Shown: in pieces, positions 1-8,168 of the stretch
How positions within the stretch are numbered: the first letter of the stretch is position 1
Layout of the letters: each line of letters begins with the position of its first letter
DNA from: Xylocopa sonorina
Taxonomy: Eukaryota > Arthropoda > Insecta > Hymenoptera > Apidae
DNA: 64,000 bases
NCBI RefSeq assembly: GCF_050948175.1
Contig: NW_027490129.1
Coordinates: forward strand, 1-64,000
Direction of reading: 5' to 3'
Program-made: the position numbers and the translations under genes
Notes under the pieces: generated by a model
What the model was told of the DNA's origin: nothing
Database searches by the model: none
Seen by the model: the letters and a program-made list of their open reading frames with translations, nothing else

Positions 1-336
1 CACTTCAATCCAATGCCTTAGGGCCGTTCCATCACCTCACTTCGAGGTGTCTTGATTCTAAGTTCATATCCGTTCAAGTTCTAGTTCGTACTAAGTCTAC
101 TTTAATCTAGTTTAGGGAAAGTTAAGTGTAAGCGTAGGTTTTATATTAGAATATATCTTTGTTTTATTTTACATATTCCACTTGCAATTATTTCTAATAC
201 CCTCATACATTCTACGGTATTCGCGTACTCGAAACACACATTCACTCTTCGAATAAGTCCATTGTTTTGAATTCGACTTAGTTAGAGAGGACCGCCGCTT
301 AACTCTGTTGAATGATAAGCATTGACTGTTCGAAGA

Positions 337-342
337 TATAAA
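337..342 (+). promoter_or_regulatory. Candidate TATA box of the LTR promoter
   Basis: TATAAA lies 585 bp upstream of the LTR/PBS region's gag start zone; a start site 25-30 bp downstream would fall near 365-372 and mark the U3/R boundary. The same box is at 7620-7625 in the 3' LTR. This is a motif match only. An initiator-like TCAGTT at 504-509 is an alternative start, though I saw no downstream promoter element at the right distance. Confidence 0.35.
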
Positions 343-427
343 TCGATTCTTCGTTCTCCTGGACCGACAAGGCTAGAGCGGACCGCCGCTTACCGACTCG
401 TATCCAGCCAGACGAATTACGTTTTGA

Positions 428-697
428 ATGTGCCGCGCCGCTAAACGAAGAACGCGTCGTGCGGGACGTAAAAACTTCCTTCGACGATTATTTCGTGAGT
501 ACATCAGTTCCGAGACGGGTTCACCCCGCTACCCTGCCGCTGCAGTTGCGCCTGCTGTCCTGCTTCCGTCGGTTCAACGGTCCAGCCCGAGCCGTTGGAA
601 GCTCATCCAGCTGACGATACCTCGACGCAGCCCGTACGCAGCGACTATCCCGGAAGGCGATCCGAGACGACAGCGGTACCTGCAACAAAATTATTGA
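428..697 (+). CDS. 89-codon leader ORF within the LTR, function unknown
   Basis: This frame begins with ATG and would encode 89 residues. The N-terminal third is strongly basic (many Arg in residues 3-24), and the rest is rich in Pro, Ser and Arg. No domain is recognised. If transcription starts near the TATA box at 337, its ATG is the only ATG before the gag ATG at 960, so ribosomes would meet it first. It could be a regulatory upstream ORF, a small accessory protein, or chance. It lies wholly in the LTR and is therefore present twice (again at 7711-7980). It is in the pol frame, not the gag frame, and ends 263 bp before gag. Confidence 0.25.
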   Translation: MCRAAKRRTRRAGRKNFLRRLFREYISSETGSPRYPAAAVAPAVLLPSVQRSSPSRWKLIQLTIPRRSPYAATIPEGDPRRQRYLQQNY

Positions 698-722
698 AAC
701 AACTGCAGTAACGAGTGGCCGC

Positions 723-732
723 AAAGGTAAGA
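723..732 (+). promoter_or_regulatory. Consensus-like 5' splice site in U5
   Basis: AAAG/GTAAGA around 726/727 closely matches the animal splice-donor consensus. It sits after the 89-codon ORF and before the primer-binding site. The 3' LTR carries the same site at about 8009/8010. I found no matching acceptor with confidence, and gag-pol needs no splicing, so use is speculative. Confidence 0.3.
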
Positions 733-892
733 ATCTTTGATATTTACCGCGTCCGCGAGTGATAACAGTGTTCGCGTCCCATCAACGGAACCCTCATCCG
801 TCGCGATTTAGCGACTATATTCCGTGACTTGGCTGCGTGTCATCCGCGAGTTATATCGGAAATTTTCCTAGACCGCGACGTGACACAAAATT

Positions 893-911
893 TGGTGACA
901 GCGGTGGGATT
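893..911 (+). other. Primer-binding site, probably tRNA-Leu
   Basis: The site starts TGGTGACAGCGGTGGGAT, 7 nt after the LTR end. TGG pairs with the CCA tail of a tRNA. The complement gives a 3' end reading AATCCCACCGCTGTCACCA, which resembles the T-arm and acceptor end of animal tRNA-Leu (closely related to the AAG-type end as I recall it). The tRNA identity comes from memory of tRNA sequences. The role as a PBS rests on its position and the TGG start. Confidence 0.75.
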
Positions 912-959
912 GCTTCGCGTCGAATCTAGAAATTCCGCTACGAAGAGACGTGACCAGCC

Positions 960-2252
960 ATGGCGACGCGTACGCCGGTTAAAACTCGCCACCAGCCGCC
1001 CCGAGGCACCGCCGCAGGCGCCGACACAGACAAAGAGCATCAAGTTGCTCGCAGGATCGAATTCCATGACGCACATGCTGATCCGCTTCCGCGAACCTCC
1101 GAGACCGCCGAGAGTAATCGAACCGCCGATAATACTATCGCGTTAATGCAACAGATCGACGAACTGCGCCGCGAACTCGAGACACTTCGCCGTTCTCAGA
1201 ATTTAACTTGTACCGACACAGCTTCGTTAGAGATCCCACGTTTAAATTCGACCCCTACGCAAAGCGCGAACGCGGACATAGTGTATCGCCACGATGAACT
1301 ATCATTAAAGCAGGCTCTCGAAGCCGTCCCCAATTTTGACGGACAGAATATACCTGTCCTACAATTCACTAGGGCTTGTAAACGCGCATTTGAGTTGATT
1401 CCAAACGGGTGCGAACGTACGTTTACACGCTTAGTTAAATGTAAGCTAAAGGGCCGCGCATATTTAGCACTCGAAGACGAATCCTGTAATACGGTATTAG
1501 AGCTCACGGACCTTCTACGAAATTCGTTCGGCACATCTCGATCCGCGCATCATTATCGCGGAGAGTTAACAAATATCTATATGAAACAGGACGAGCATAT
1601 ACTCGATTTTATTAGCCGCGTCAAAGATTTACGCTCTGCAATTATTGACTGCGAACGCCTATCGCCTTATGCGTCGGAAAACTCGTCCGATGTAGACGAA
1701 TTAACACTTCGGTGTTTCGTCGACGGATTAATTCCGGAAATCCGTACACAGATCCCCATGCAACAGCTTCACTCGCCGCAAGAGGCTTTCACACGCGCTC
1801 GCGAACTGTTCAAGCGCTACGAGCTGGACTGCGAGCGATTAATAAATTCTCCCCCGCGACTAGAGTCTCGAGCTAAACGAAACGACGTTACCTGTTCGAG
1901 GTGCAATAATATCGGGCACTACGCCAGAGACTGCCGGGTTAGATTACCACCCCCACGACAACCATCGTATACTTATCCTTCCGCCACTTCACGCGAAATT
2001 CCTGCACGAAGAACCGCCTATGAAAATCCGCGACCGGTTACGCCGCGCGAAAAATTTTGTAGATACTGCAAGACACCGGGCCACGAGTTAGAAGAGTGCA
2101 GGAAAAGGCAGTATTATAATAATGTCAGGGCTTCGGGAAACGGGAACGGCCTCCAGCCGCGCCGCGAGACGGGCCGCGAGGTCAACCGAAATATACGATC
2201 TCTCGCAACGAACAACCCGACAACCGAGGACGACGATACGGTGCAGCAATAA
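960..2252 (+). CDS. gag: Gag polyprotein (capsid and nucleocapsid)
   Basis: The frame encodes 430 residues from an ATG in good context (GCCATGG), the first ATG after the primer-binding site. Residues 60-80 are a Leu/Glu/Arg-rich segment likely to form a coiled coil. Residues about 110-290 have the mixed helical character of gypsy capsids. Two CCHC zinc knuckles of the form CX2CX4HX4C follow, at C312-C325 and C367-C380, joined by a Pro/Arg/Tyr-rich linker; they would bind the element's RNA in the virus-like particle. The C-terminal tail is basic then acidic. Pol overlaps the last 40-odd codons in the -1 frame, so Gag is the major product and Gag-Pol the minor one. No truncation or frame break is seen. 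Confidence 0.93.
   Translation: MATRTPVKTRHQPPRGTAAGADTDKEHQVARRIEFHDAHADPLPRTSETAESNRTADNTIALMQQIDELRRELETLRRSQNLTCTDTASLEIPRLNSTPTQSANADIVYRHDELSLKQALEAVPNFDGQNIPVLQFTRACKRAFELIPNGCERTFTRLVKCKLKGRAYLALEDESCNTVLELTDLLRNSFGTSRSAHHYRGELTNIYMKQDEHILDFISRVKDLRSAIIDCERLSPYASENSSDVDELTLRCFVDGLIPEIRTQIPMQQLHSPQEAFTRARELFKRYELDCERLINSPPRLESRAKRNDVTCSRCNNIGHYARDCRVRLPPPRQPSYTYPSATSREIPARRTAYENPRPVTPREKFCRYCKTPGHELEECRKRQYYNNVRASGNGNGLQPRRETGREVNRNIRSLATNNPTTEDDDTVQQ
2135..2176 (+). promoter_or_regulatory. Programmed -1 ribosomal frameshift signal between gag and pol
   Basis: In the gag frame the sequence reads G GGA AAC at 2135-2141, a canonical X XXY YYZ slippery heptamer of the type used by several retroviruses. 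Slipping back one base gives GGG AAA and enters the pol frame, which is open from 2123. A 5-nt spacer (2142-2146) is followed by CGGCCT (2147-2152), which can pair with GGGCCG (2171-2176): five G-C pairs and one G.U. A second, competing pairing is 2148-2153 with 2178-2183. Site and frame geometry are seen directly; activity and fold are inferred. Confidence 0.75.
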
Positions 2253-5200
2253 ACCTCACCGGAAAAACCAACACGCCGAGTGTTATCCTGAATTCGGACA
2301 CCCTATTGAAAAGTACCGAGTTCATGATTGATACCGGCGCCGAAATTAACGTCGTGAAACGGTCCGCGTTATCTTTATCTGCCCGAATCGATCCTTCAGA
2401 GACGTTGATTATCACGGGAGTCACGAATGGTCAAACCAAAACCATCGGGACTGTTAATATCGTTTTATTCGGTCGCGTCGTGCCATTTAATGTAGTTAAC
2501 GACGATTTCCCTCTCGGCCCAGACGGGATATTAGGCTCAGGTTTCTGCGCTGACGCGGAAATCTCTTTTCCGAAAAAAGAGATTAAATGGCACGGGAAAA
2601 CGATTCATTTCTGTCGCGATATTTCTTCCACGGAGGACAAGCTTATCCCTAATTCAGGAAGAAAGCTTTCGGAAACCTCCGAAAAAGTAAATAATCCGAT
2701 TGAAAAACCGCCGAAAGCTCTAGAGGAAGCAAAACGCGCCGCGAAACCCTCCAAAGAGCCTCGAAAATCCGCTAAAAATTTTTTTAAAAGCGAGCAAATA
2801 TCAATACCGCCGCGTATGAACGTAGGGATAAGAGTCCGAATAATTAATTCGCATCTTCCCGAGGGGATAATTCCCCGCATCGACATAGCGCCGGGAATCT
2901 ATTTCGGCAACGCACTGGTGAAAGTTGCGGGAGATACGGCGATAGCCAGGGTAATTAACTCTACCGATAAAACGGTCGAATTCGCCCTACCTCCAATCAA
3001 ACTAGAGCCAGTTGAAATTATGTCATCAAATGCAAAGGAAGACAGCCTCGCGCTCTTTCCAATTTTTTCACAAATTTCCGAATCGAACGATAGGTCGAAA
3101 TCAAGTGTCGCCGATTCGTCCGGCAAATCCCAAAAGGGAAAGTCAAATAATACAGCTCCGCGTACTACGCCGTGTTTCGAGCTCGAATCTCCTCTTTGCG
3201 CCCAGAGACAATTAACCTACGCGCAGGTAACCAAATCGACCGCAAAAGTCGCACCGACTCGACCCTCCGCAACCGCATCGAAATCCCGCCTAGAGCAGGT
3301 AATCAACCTCTTGCGACTCGAGCATCTGAACGACGAAGAAAAGCGCCATGTAATCGATTTAATAACCAAAAGCCAGGATTTATTCTACATCGAGGGCGAT
3401 GTTTTGGGCCACACCACTGCGACGACTCATAAAATTCCCACGGTCGACGACAGACCAATCAATGTTAAGCAGTATCGCTTTCCGCCCGCACACAAAGAGG
3501 AAATTCGAACGCAAGTCGAGACCCTGTTACGTAACGGCATCATTCGCGATTCCAAATCACCGTATAACTCCCCTCTTTGGGTCGTCCCAAAGAAAGCGGA
3601 TTCGCAAGGGAAAAAGCGCTGGCGAGTCGTCATCGATTATCGCGCGTTAAACGAGAAGTCGATCGCCGACGCATATCCTTTGCCTTGTATAACTGAAATA
3701 CTTGACCAGCTTGGCAGTGCCAAGTATTTCAGTACCTTCGATTTAGCCAGCGGGTTTCACCAGATACCGATGGAACCCGCTGACGCCCATAAAACCGCGT
3801 TTTCAACGCCACATGGGCATTTCGAATTTACGAGGATGCCATTCGGGCTCAAAAACGCGCCCGCCACATTTCAACGCTTAATGGACAGCGTGCTTGCGGG
3901 ATTACAGGGAAACGAACTATTCGTATACCTAGACGACATAGTCGTTTACGCGAGCTCGCTCCAAGAGCATGCGGCCAAGTATATAAAACTAACAAACAGA
4001 CTCCGAGAAGCGAACTTGGCACTTCAACCCGATAAGTGCGAGTTCCTCCGCCGCGAGGTTAGTTATCTCGGGCACGTCATTAGCGAAAGTGGCGTGAAAC
4101 CCGACCCTTCGAAAATAAGCGCCGTCCGAAACTTTCCGCGTCCTACGAACCCCAAACAAGTAAAACAATTTCTGGGACTCGCGGGTTACTACAGACGCTT
4201 TATAGAAAATTTTTCCAATATCGCAAAGCCGCTAACAAATTTATTAAAAAAGGATATCCCGTTCGTATGGCGAAACGAGCAACAAAACGCGTTCGTTTAT
4301 TTACGAGATGCATTATGCGAAGCGCCAATTCTACAATTTCCAAATTTTAAATTACCTTTTGTAATCACTACCGATGCATCAGCGGATGCAATCGGCGCAG
4401 TTTTGAGCCAAGGCCCGATAGGCCGCGACCTTCCGATCGCGTATACATCGCGACTCCTAAACTCCGCCGAGAAAAACTACTCGACAATAGAAAAAGAGTG
4501 CCTCGCGATCGTTTATGCGGTACACCAGTTCAGACCGTATGTTTACGGAAATCAATTTAAATTGGTAACCGACCATCGTCCACTGGTGTGGATGAACTCC
4601 GTCAAGGATCCATCCAGCCGTCTTGTGAGGTGGAGGCTAAAGCTCGCGGAGTATGATTACGAGATGGTTTATAAGACCGGTAAGACGAATTTGAACGCAG
4701 ACGCCTTATCCCGTAATCCCGTCAAAGTCTGTCCTCTCATGCAATCATCCTCATCGGACGAAAATATATTCGATCCGAATCCAAAACCTCATCATTCAAA
4801 GAAATCCGCAATACCTCCTCCTCCTCCACCCTCACCGATTTCAGATAATAACCATACCGCATCAGCCCCTTTACCGACCGAGCACGTTCGGTACGAACCG
4901 CTTTTTAAGTACACGAGAGATACCATCGCCACTAGGCGCGACAATCACGTTATATTCATAACAACTTCCGGACGCCCCTACGACGCCGGCGCTAATCAAA
5001 TAGAAAAATCTGGAAAATTTTTTACACACGAATCAAACATTAATCTGACAAAGGCCAAAGTAACCAAAATAGACAACTTCTATCAAATTCAATTACCCGT
5101 AATAGAGCACGAGAAACGTCCAATAGACTACCAAGTAGTAATAGAATCTCTCCGTTCGTTGTACGATGTAATCTTGGAACTGCAATTAACAACTTTTAGC

Positions 5201-6979
5201 ATCGCGCAAACCGCGTTAGACTCAGTTACGTGGTTTCAACTCCGAACAGCATTGCAAGACCTATTTTACGAGACCACACTTCAAATCACAATCTGTCAAG
5301 GCCTCATTCATATCCCCGCGGAACAAAGTAGAGAGAAAATTATTCGCGAAAATCACGACTCACCGGTAGGTGGTCACAAAGGAGTTAATAAGACATACTC
5401 CCGTATCAGAGAAAGATATTACTGGCCCAATATGAAGGACGAAATTCAGAATTATATTAACAAATGTCGGAGTTGTCAACTAGAGAAGTTAGTTCGCGTA
5501 AAAACGAGACAGCCCTTAACTTTAACGGATACACCGGGTTGCGCGTTCGATAAGATATCTATGGATGTCATGGGGCCACTTCCAGTAACGCCCGAGGGAT
5601 ACACTAACATTCTCACGATCCAGGACCTTCTAACAAAATACTCCATTGCTATCCCGTTAAAACAAACTACCGCCGTCGACATAGCAGATGCCCTCATTAC
5701 CGGCTTTATCTGCAGATTTGGATGTCCAAAAGGAATTCTTACCGACCAGGGCTCCAACTTTATAAATAGTCTAATTAAAGCCATCGCGATAAAATTTCGA
5801 ATAAAGCAATACAAATCCACAGCTTTCCACCCACAAACGAACGGATCGGTGGAAAGATCACACCACGTCCTGGCGGAATACTTAAAACATTACATCGACA
5901 CCAGTGGCGATTGGGAGAGATGGCTCCCGTATGCCATGTTCTCCTACAATACAAGCGTACACGAAGGTACCCTCTATACACCCCACGAACTCGTTTTCGG
6001 TCGTATTGCGAGAACCCCATCAGACACACCATTCCAGGATAGCACAGAGAACGAAACTTACTCGGACTATTTAATAAACTTAAACGATAAAATTACGACT
6101 TCCCAGAAAATAGCGAGAGAGAATCTAGACAAAGCGAAGCGTCGCGCGAAATATTACTATGATAAGAAGCAAAATGTTCAGAATTTCAAAGTCGGTCAGT
6201 GGGTATTTTTACTTAGAGAGCCTCACAAGCATAAATTTCAATCCCAATATGTAGGCCCATATAGAATACTTGAAATTCTGAGCAATAATAACGTAAAACT
6301 AGCTATTAAGAGTAAATATAAGATTGTCCATGCGAATAAATTAAAACCATGTAAACGTATGAGTAGTGTCAAACAGCAAAAGACTGAGAATGAACAAACT
6401 CAGAGCGACTCGAACGCGAGAAACCTTAGTATCAGTGCCAGTGGTAATAGTGTTAGTGACGATAGTGCCGAAGCAAGGGTATCCAGCACCGAAACTTCCG
6501 TCACCAGCGACGAAGGTCACTCCGCAGAGGTGAAACGAGCCAGCTATGGATTCGACAGCAGGGAATCGGCAGAAACAAGGCAGCCAACCGGCAGTGCAAA
6601 AACTATGGAGCCACATCCAAGCTCACATCCGCCAGTCAGGAGATCTTGGCACCGCCAAGATTCCTTTTTTGAGGGGGGAGGTGTGACGTCCGGCGTACCG
6701 CCGTACACCCTCCAGCGCCTCCCGCAGCATCCAGCAGCATCTTACCTGCAACAAGCTGCACCTGAGCGTACGAGACGAGCACATCCGCACACGGGGTTAC
6801 CGCCCTACAGCCGAGCCAAGGCAGCCAAGCCGCAGCATCAACCCAGGAGTTCGACCATTCGACCGAGCTATCGCGCGTATCCAGCGACATACGAGGCATC
6901 TGAGGAACAACGCATCGAATCGCCCGCTATAACTCGTCCATATACATATTATTCGAACGTATATACACGTAGATACTAA
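2135..6979 (+). CDS. pol: Pol polyprotein: protease, reverse transcriptase, RNase H, integrase (made by -1 frameshift)
   Basis: The frame is open from 2123, overlaps gag by 130 nt and is most likely entered at the slippery site at 2135. Residues below count from the TTG codon at 2306. Protease: catalytic DTG at 9-11, with a later DGILG. Reverse transcriptase: D479 in TFDLASGF and YLDD at 541-544. RNase H: D690, E729 or E731, D756, D799. A Pro-rich linker follows. Integrase: zinc finger H1017, H1024, C1054, C1057; D1087, D1147, E1183 (D,D35E); GPY at 1317-1319. All expected catalytic residues are present, so the protein looks functional. The tail after integrase is about 200 residues, first Ser/Thr/acidic, then Pro/Tyr/Arg-rich. 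Its last 98 or so residues are encoded by the polypurine tract junction and the 3' LTR. No chromodomain or env is seen. Confidence 0.95.
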   Translation, partial: GKRERPPAAPRDGPRGQPKYTISRNEQPDNRGRRYGAAINLTGKTNTPSVILNSDTLLKSTEFMIDTGAEINVVKRSALSLSARIDPSETLIITGVTNGQTKTIGTVNIVLFGRVVPFNVVNDDFPLGPDGILGSGFCADAEISFPKKEIKWHGKTIHFCRDISSTEDKLIPNSGRKLSETSEKVNNPIEKPPKALEEAKRAAKPSKEPRKSAKNFFKSEQISIPPRMNVGIRVRIINSHLPEGIIPRIDIAPGIYFGNALVKVAGDTAIARVINSTDKTVEFALPPIKLEPVEIMSSNAKEDSLALFPIFSQISESNDRSKSSVADSSGKSQKGKSNNTAPRTTPCFELESPLCAQRQLTYAQVTKSTAKVAPTRPSATASKSRLEQVINLLRLEHLNDEEKRHVIDLITKSQDLFYIEGDVLGHTTATTHKIPTVDDRPINVKQYRFPPAHKEEIRTQVETLLRNGIIRDSKSPYNSPLWVVPKKADSQGKKRWRVVIDYRALNEKSIADAYPLPCITEILDQLGSAKYFSTFDLASGFHQIPMEPADAHKTAFSTPHGHFEFTRMPFGLKNAPATFQRLMDSVLAGLQGNELFVYLDDIVVYASSLQEHAAKYIKLTNRLREANLALQPDKCEFLRREVSYLGHVISESGVKPDPSKISAVRNFPRPTNPKQVKQFLGLAGYYRRFIENFSNIAKPLTNLLKKDIPFVWRNEQQNAFVYLRDALCEAPILQFPNFKLPFVITTDASADAIGAVLSQGPIGRDLPIAYTSRLLNSAEKNYSTIEKECLAIVYAVHQFRPYVYGNQFKLVTDHRPLVWMNSVKDPSSRLVRWRLKLAEYDYEMVYKTGKTNLNADALSRNPVKVCPLMQSSSSDENIFDPNPKPHHSKKSAIPPPPPPSPISDNNHTASAPLPTEHVRYEPLFKYTRDTIATRRDNHVIFITTSGRPYDAGANQIEKSGKFFTHESNINLTKAKVTKIDNFYQIQLPVIEHEKRPIDYQVVIESLRSLYDVILELQLTTFSIAQTALDSVTWFQLRTALQDLFYETTLQITICQGLIHIPAEQSREKIIRENHDSPVGGHKGVNKTYSRIRERYYWPNMKDEIQNYINKCRSCQLEKLVRVKTRQPLTLTDTPGCAFDKISMDVMGPLPVTPEGYTNILTIQDLLTKYSIAIPLKQTTAVDIADALITGFICRFGCPKGILTDQGSNFINSLIKAIAIKFRIKQYKSTAFHPQTNGSVERSHHVLAEYLKHYIDTSGDWERWLPYAMFSYNTSVHEGTLYTPHELVFGRIARTPSDTPFQDSTENETYSDYLINLNDKITTSQKIARENLDKAKRRAKYYYDKKQNVQNFKVGQWVFLLREPHKHKFQSQYVGPYRILEILSNNNVKLAIKSKYKIVHANKLKPCKRMSSVKQQKTENEQTQSDSNARNLSISASGNSVSDDSAEARVSSTETSVTSDEGHSAEVKRASYGFDSRESAETRQPTGSAKTMEPHPSSHPPVRRSWHRQDSFFEGGGVTSGVPPYTLQRLPQHPAASYLQQAAPERTRRAHPHTGLPPYSRAKAAKPQHQPRSSTIRPSYRAYPATYEASEEQRIESPAITRPYTYYSNVYTRRY
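6671..6681 (+). other. Polypurine tract
   Basis: An 11-base purine run (GAGGGGGGAGG) sits directly before the 3' LTR start TGTGACGTC. It would resist RNase H and prime plus-strand synthesis. It lies inside the pol frame, where it codes for Glu-Gly-Gly-Gly, so the tract is also protein-coding. Confidence 0.88.
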
Positions 6980-8168
6980 AATCCTAGATCTAAGTACACG
7001 ACACATCCATTGTAACACGAACAACACACATATGTATTTCTAAGACTAAGTTCGTTAATTTGTAAGTTGCGACGCGCTTACGCGCGCACCCGACGCGCGC
7101 GGCTCACGCTGAACGCGAGCCGCGCCCCACTCCGGCCGGCCGCCCCACCGCAAGGGCCGTGCGGCCGCCCTACCTCGACCGTCCATCCCCACCGCGGGGC
7201 CCAGCGACTCGCGCGCCACGCGATCCGAGGAGGTCGCGTGCACGCGAGACGATAGTCACTTCTTATCCGAACTCGCTCGACTTCACTTCAATCCAATGCC
7301 TTAGGGCCGTTCCATCACCTCACTTCGAGGTGTCTTGATTCTAAGTTCATATCCGTTCAAGTTCTAGTTCGTACTAAGTCTACTTTAATCTAGTTTAGGG
7401 AAAGTTAAGTGTAAGCGTAGGTTTTATATTAGAATATATCTTTGTTTTATTTTACATATTCCACTTGCAATTATTTCTAATACCCTCATACATTCTACGG
7501 TATTCGCGTACTCGAAACACACATTCACTCTTCGAATAAGTCCATTGTTTTGAATTCGACTTAGTTAGAGAGGACCGCCGCTTAACTCTGTTGAATGATA
7601 AGCATTGACTGTTCGAAGATATAAATCGATTCTTCGTTCTCCTGGACCGACAAGGCTAGAGCGGACCGCCGCTTACCGACTCGTATCCAGCCAGACGAAT
7701 TACGTTTTGAATGTGCCGCGCCGCTAAACGAAGAACGCGTCGTGCGGGACGTAAAAACTTCCTTCGACGATTATTTCGTGAGTACATCAGTTCCGAGACG
7801 GGTTCACCCCGCTACCCTGCCGCTGCAGTTGCGCCTGCTGTCCTGCTTCCGTCGGTTCAACGGTCCAGCCCGAGCCGTTGGAAGCTCATCCAGCTGACGA
7901 TACCTCGACGCAGCCCGTACGCAGCGACTATCCCGGAAGGCGATCCGAGACGACAGCGGTACCTGCAACAAAATTATTGAAACAACTGCAGTAACGAGTG
8001 GCCGCAAAGGTAAGAATCTTTGATATTTACCGCGTCCGCGAGTGATAACAGTGTTCGCGTCCCATCAACGGAACCCTCATCCGTCGCGATTTAGCGACTA
8101 TATTCCGTGACTTGGCTGCGTGTCATCCGCGAGTTATATCGGAAATTTTCCTAGACCGCGACGTGACA
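6682..8168 (+). repeat. 3' LTR, complete (1487 bp)
   Basis: The LTR starts TGTGACGTC right after the polypurine tract and ends GACGTGACA at the satellite junction. The ends form an imperfect inverted repeat: the start TGTGACGTC against TGTCACGTC read from the end, 8 of 9 matching, with TG...CA termini. From 7284 on it equals the 5' LTR. The first 298 bp carry the end of pol (stop at 6977-6979). A GC- and CpG-dense block occupies 7069-7252. The TATA box, the 89-codon ORF and the splice-donor motif recur at 7620, 7711-7980 and 8010. No canonical AATAAA was found in the R/U5 part, so the polyadenylation signal is unassigned. Confidence 0.93.
7069..7252. promoter_or_regulatory. GC- and CpG-dense block inside U3
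   Basis: About 185 bp of very GC-rich sequence with many CGCG, GGCC and GCGC words stands out from the AT-richer LTR on both sides. It lies after the pol stop and about 370-550 bp upstream of the candidate TATA box. It may be a promoter or enhancer segment. Short frames on both strands cross it (7067-7255 and 7055-7243), but they look like by-products of the base composition. Confidence 0.45.

Larger units (their letters stand above)
1..885 (+). repeat. 5' LTR (3' 885 bp only)
   Basis: Positions 1-885 match 7284-8168 base for base at a constant offset of 7283. The match stops after TGACA, where the 5' copy continues into the internal leader and the 3' copy into satellite. The visible part should hold the end of U3, R and U5. 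It contains a TATAAA at 337-342, a 6-bp hairpin (CACCTC...GAGGTG, about 33-49), a 13-bp direct repeat (GGACCGCCGCTTA, at 289-301 and 380-392) and an 89-codon frame at 428-697. Confidence 0.95.
1..8168 (+). mobile_element. Ty3/gypsy-type LTR retrotransposon, nearly complete, apparently young
   Basis: The order is LTR, primer-binding site, gag, pol (PR-RT-RNaseH-IN), polypurine tract, LTR, which is the Metaviridae order because integrase follows RNase H. The 3' LTR is 1487 bp (6682-8168). The internal part is 5796 bp (886-6681), so the full element would be about 8770 bp; the first 602 bp of the 5' LTR lie outside the window. The 885 bp shared by the two LTRs are identical by eye, and neither gag nor pol has an internal stop, so insertion was recent. 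The right end abuts satellite DNA at 8168/8169 (ATACC follows). The left target duplication cannot be seen. No env frame is present. The LTRs are long, as in some Drosophila gypsy-group elements, but the lineage cannot be fixed without a tree. Confidence 0.95.

Noticed and set aside
829..1146. 105-codon + strand frame across the LTR/PBS junction
   Set aside because: It starts at TTG, crosses the primer-binding site and overlaps gag in another frame; no recognisable features.
2306..2308. TTG at 2306 as an independent pol start
   Set aside because: The frame is open back to 2123 and overlaps gag with a phased slippery site; pol is better explained as a -1 frameshift product.
7055..7255. Short frames on both strands in the GC-rich LTR block
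   Set aside because: GC-rich sequence has few stops; Arg/Ala/Pro-rich low-complexity products, no support for coding.
6980..8168. Possible env gene downstream of pol
   Set aside because: No frame long enough and no signal peptide or membrane segment; pol ends inside the LTR and only short, composition-driven frames follow.
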